Shown here: positions 14,873 through 16,155 of the stretch, one piece after another
Numbering within the stretch: position 1 is the stretch's first letter
Layout: each line of letters begins with the position of its first letter
Origin: Thermoleophilaceae bacterium
GTDB lineage: Bacteria; Actinomycetota; Thermoleophilia; Solirubrobacterales; Thermoleophilaceae
Assembly (NCBI GenBank): GCA_013813135.1
Contig: JACCSF010000253.1
Span: forward strand, 1-16,155
Reading direction: 5' to 3'
Length of the DNA stretch: 16,155 bases
Translations under genes and position numbers: made by a program
Notes under the pieces: model-generated
Databases searched by the model: none
Told to the model about the DNA's origin: nothing
Seen by the model: only the letters and a program-made list of their open reading frames with translations

Positions 14873-15058
14873 GCGCGCAAGGGTACAAACTCACTCCGCC
14901 GCCTCAGCGCGAAGCGGGCGTCCCCCTCGAGCCCCCGCCGCGCCCCACCACCGCGCGGTAGCCCCAGCAGGATCATCGTGCCGATGATGGCGCCGATCAG
15001 GCCGGCGAGGTCGAACGCCTCGGTGTCGCCGATGCCAAGCAGCCCGGGCTCCGATCAT
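14869..15058 (-). pseudogene. Frameshifted small membrane protein, GlsB/YeaQ-like C-terminal half
   Basis: Between the aldehyde dehydrogenase and the PHP-CysC gene, a minus-strand frame (15054 to the stop at 14871-14869) encodes PGLLGIGDTEAFDLAGLIGA followed by IIGTMILLGL and a basic tail. This resembles the second hairpin of transglycosylase-associated (GlsB/YeaQ/YmgE) small membrane proteins. That frame has no start before an internal Met. However, an ATG at 15058 with a good AAGGAG site six bases upstream lies one base out of frame. Removing one G at 15051-15052 would give an intact 62-residue protein whose TGA overlaps the next gene's GTG. It is either a recent frameshift, a truncated remnant or a base error in the assembly. 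Family assignment is tentative because the usual N-terminal half is absent. Confidence 0.4.
14880..14885 (-). promoter_or_regulatory. -10 box for a leaderless PHP-CysC transcript
   Basis: On the minus strand TACCCT stands exactly seven bases before the GTG at 14872, the same geometry as at 7700-7713. There is no ribosome binding site upstream of the GTG. The alternative is translational coupling to the broken upstream frame, whose stop overlaps this start. Confidence 0.45.
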
Positions 15059-15064
15059 CTACTG

Positions 15065-15070
15065 CTCCTT
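15065..15070 (-). promoter_or_regulatory. Ribosome binding site before the broken small frame
   Basis: AAGGAG on the minus strand, six bases before the ATG at 15058 and just after the stop of the aldehyde dehydrogenase gene (15075). It is one of the few strong ribosome binding sites in the window and supports the idea that the small frame was translated from 15058. Confidence 0.45.
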
Positions 15071-15074
15071 CCCC

Positions 15075-16155
15075 TCACTCGACGGGTATGCCTTGCCGCA
15101 TCGTGTTTTCGGTGAGCACGCGCGGCTCGACGAACTGCAGCAGGTAGTCCGGCCCGCCGGCCTTCGCGCCGATGCCGGAGCGGCGATTGCCGCCGAACGG
15201 CTGGCGGCCCACCATGGCACCGGTGATGCCCCGGTTCACGTAGAGGTTGCCCACCGGCAGCCGCGCAGCCACGCGCTCGACGGTCGCCGGGTTGCGCGAG
15301 AACAGGCCGCCGGTGAGGGCGAAGGGCAGCGCGTCGACGACGTCGCAGGCCTGCTCGATGCCGCTCACCGACGTAACCGACAGCAGCGGTCCGAAGATCT
15401 CCTCACGGTTCACGAGGGACTCTTCAGACAGGTCGACCGCGATCGCGGCCGGGCAGAACCAGCCGGGGCCGGGCAGAGGCTCGGCGCGTGCCGCGATCCG
15501 TCCCTCGCGCTCCGCGATCTCGGCGTAACGCAGCACGCGCTCCTGCGCCTCGCGCTCGATCACCGGCGGGACCTCCGTGGCGAACTCCTCGGCCTGGCCG
15601 ACGCGCAGCACCTCGGTCGCGCCCGCGAGCCGCTGCACCAGCGTGTCGCTCACCGCCTCGTGCACCAGCACGCGCGCGGCCGCGGAGCATTTCTGGCCCG
15701 CGTAGGCGAAGGCCGACTGGACGATCGCCGGGACAGCCTCGTCGAGGTCGGCGTCCGCCTCCACGATCACGCAGTTCTTGCCGCCCATCTCCGACACGAC
15801 CCGCTTCACGTGTCCCTGGTCCTCGGGCGTGTCCGCCGAGCTGCGCACGATCTCGAGCCCGACCGCGCTCGAGCCGGTGAAGGCGATCACGTGCACGCGC
15901 GGGTCACGCACCAGTGCGGCGCCGGCCTCGCCGAAGCCGGGCACGAGGGAAAGGGCGTCGCGCGGCACGCCCGCGTCGTGAAGCGCCTCCACGAGCATGC
16001 CCGCGCTGGCCGGCGACTGCTCGGCCGGCTTGAGCACCACCGCGTTGCCCGCCGCCAGCGCCGCGGCAGTCATCCCGCAGGGAATCGCAAGCGGAAAGTT
16101 CCAGGGGCTGATCACCGCCGCGATCCCCCGTGGGGCGTAGCGCATGCTGTTGCGC
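15075..16155 (-). CDS. Delta-1-pyrroline-5-carboxylate dehydrogenase (5' part outside window)
   Basis: This is an aldehyde dehydrogenase superfamily enzyme that oxidises glutamate semialdehyde/P5C to glutamate with NAD+, the second step of proline breakdown. About 359 C-terminal residues are present; the frame is open through the right edge (RNS precedes the Met at 16145), so that Met is probably internal. Counting from it, the catalytic pair is Glu119 (VSEMGGKN) and Cys153 (GQKCSAA), separated by the standard 34 residues. PWNFPLAIPCGM lies at the start of what is visible. The C-terminal signature NRGITGAMVGRQPFGGN, followed by KAGGPDYLLQF and VLTENTMRQG, is specific to P5C dehydrogenases (RocA/PruA, or the second half of PutA). 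Whether a proline dehydrogenase domain is fused upstream cannot be seen. It is followed after 16 bases by the broken small frame. Confidence 0.93.
   Translation of the reverse strand, partial: RNSMRYAPRGIAAVISPWNFPLAIPCGMTAAALAAGNAVVLKPAEQSPASAGMLVEALHDAGVPRDALSLVPGFGEAGAALVRDPRVHVIAFTGSSAVGLEIVRSSADTPEDQGHVKRVVSEMGGKNCVIVEADADLDEAVPAIVQSAFAYAGQKCSAAARVLVHEAVSDTLVQRLAGATEVLRVGQAEEFATEVPPVIEREAQERVLRYAEIAEREGRIAARAEPLPGPGWFCPAAIAVDLSEESLVNREEIFGPLLSVTSVSGIEQACDVVDALPFALTGGLFSRNPATVERVAARLPVGNLYVNRGITGAMVGRQPFGGNRRSGIGAKAGGPDYLLQFVEPRVLTENTMRQGIPVE

Overview
The window is high-GC DNA (roughly 70% by eye) from a bacterium that is most likely an actinobacterium. The support is pervasive GC-rich third positions, ATGA/GTGA stop-start overlaps, several genes with a TANNNT -10-like hexamer 7-8 nt before the start codon (leaderless style), Tat-type signal peptides and a nuo operon ending in L-M-N. 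A deep-branching lineage such as Thermoleophilia is my guess; no 16S or other marker is present to fix it. There is no sign of phage, IS elements, CRISPR arrays, tRNA or rRNA.

Layout. (1) 1-4860, plus: the last three genes of a respiratory complex I operon, nuoL (5' end cut by the window edge), nuoM and nuoN, joined by 4-base overlaps. (2) 4861-5090: a palindrome-rich spacer that may be a structured leader. (3) 5091-6608, plus: an acyl-CoA synthetase of the FadD type. It meets tail to tail, sharing the same CTAG stop bases, a minus-strand thioredoxin-reductase-like flavoprotein (6605 to about 7492). (4) 7713-8336, plus: a DUF427 protein. (5) 8580-13416, plus: a tightly overlapping three-gene operon encoding a Tat lipoprotein of the sulfatase/alkaline-phosphatase superfamily, a degenerate secreted paralogue with a calcium-binding-type tail, and a DHA2-type MFS exporter. 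(6) 13430-14872, minus: a fused protein, PHP phosphoesterase followed by APS kinase (CysC). (7) About 14869-15058, minus: the remains of a small membrane protein, broken by one base. (8) 15075-16155, minus: the C-terminal part of a delta-1-pyrroline-5-carboxylate dehydrogenase running off the right edge.

The most interesting part is 8.5-14.9 kb. The two sulfatase-like proteins both lack the Cys/Ser that becomes formylglycine. The first has Thr there with the other catalytic residues intact; the second has lost nearly all of them. The PHP-CysC fusion facing them joins an enzyme that makes PAPS to a phosphoesterase of the type known in other bacteria to hydrolyse 3'-phosphoadenosine 5'-phosphate, the by-product of PAPS use. 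I infer a self-contained PAPS supply and PAP clearance enzyme beside an envelope sulfatase-like/exporter operon. The link between these two units is positional only. The rest (complex I, acyl-CoA ligase, proline catabolism) is ordinary core metabolism.
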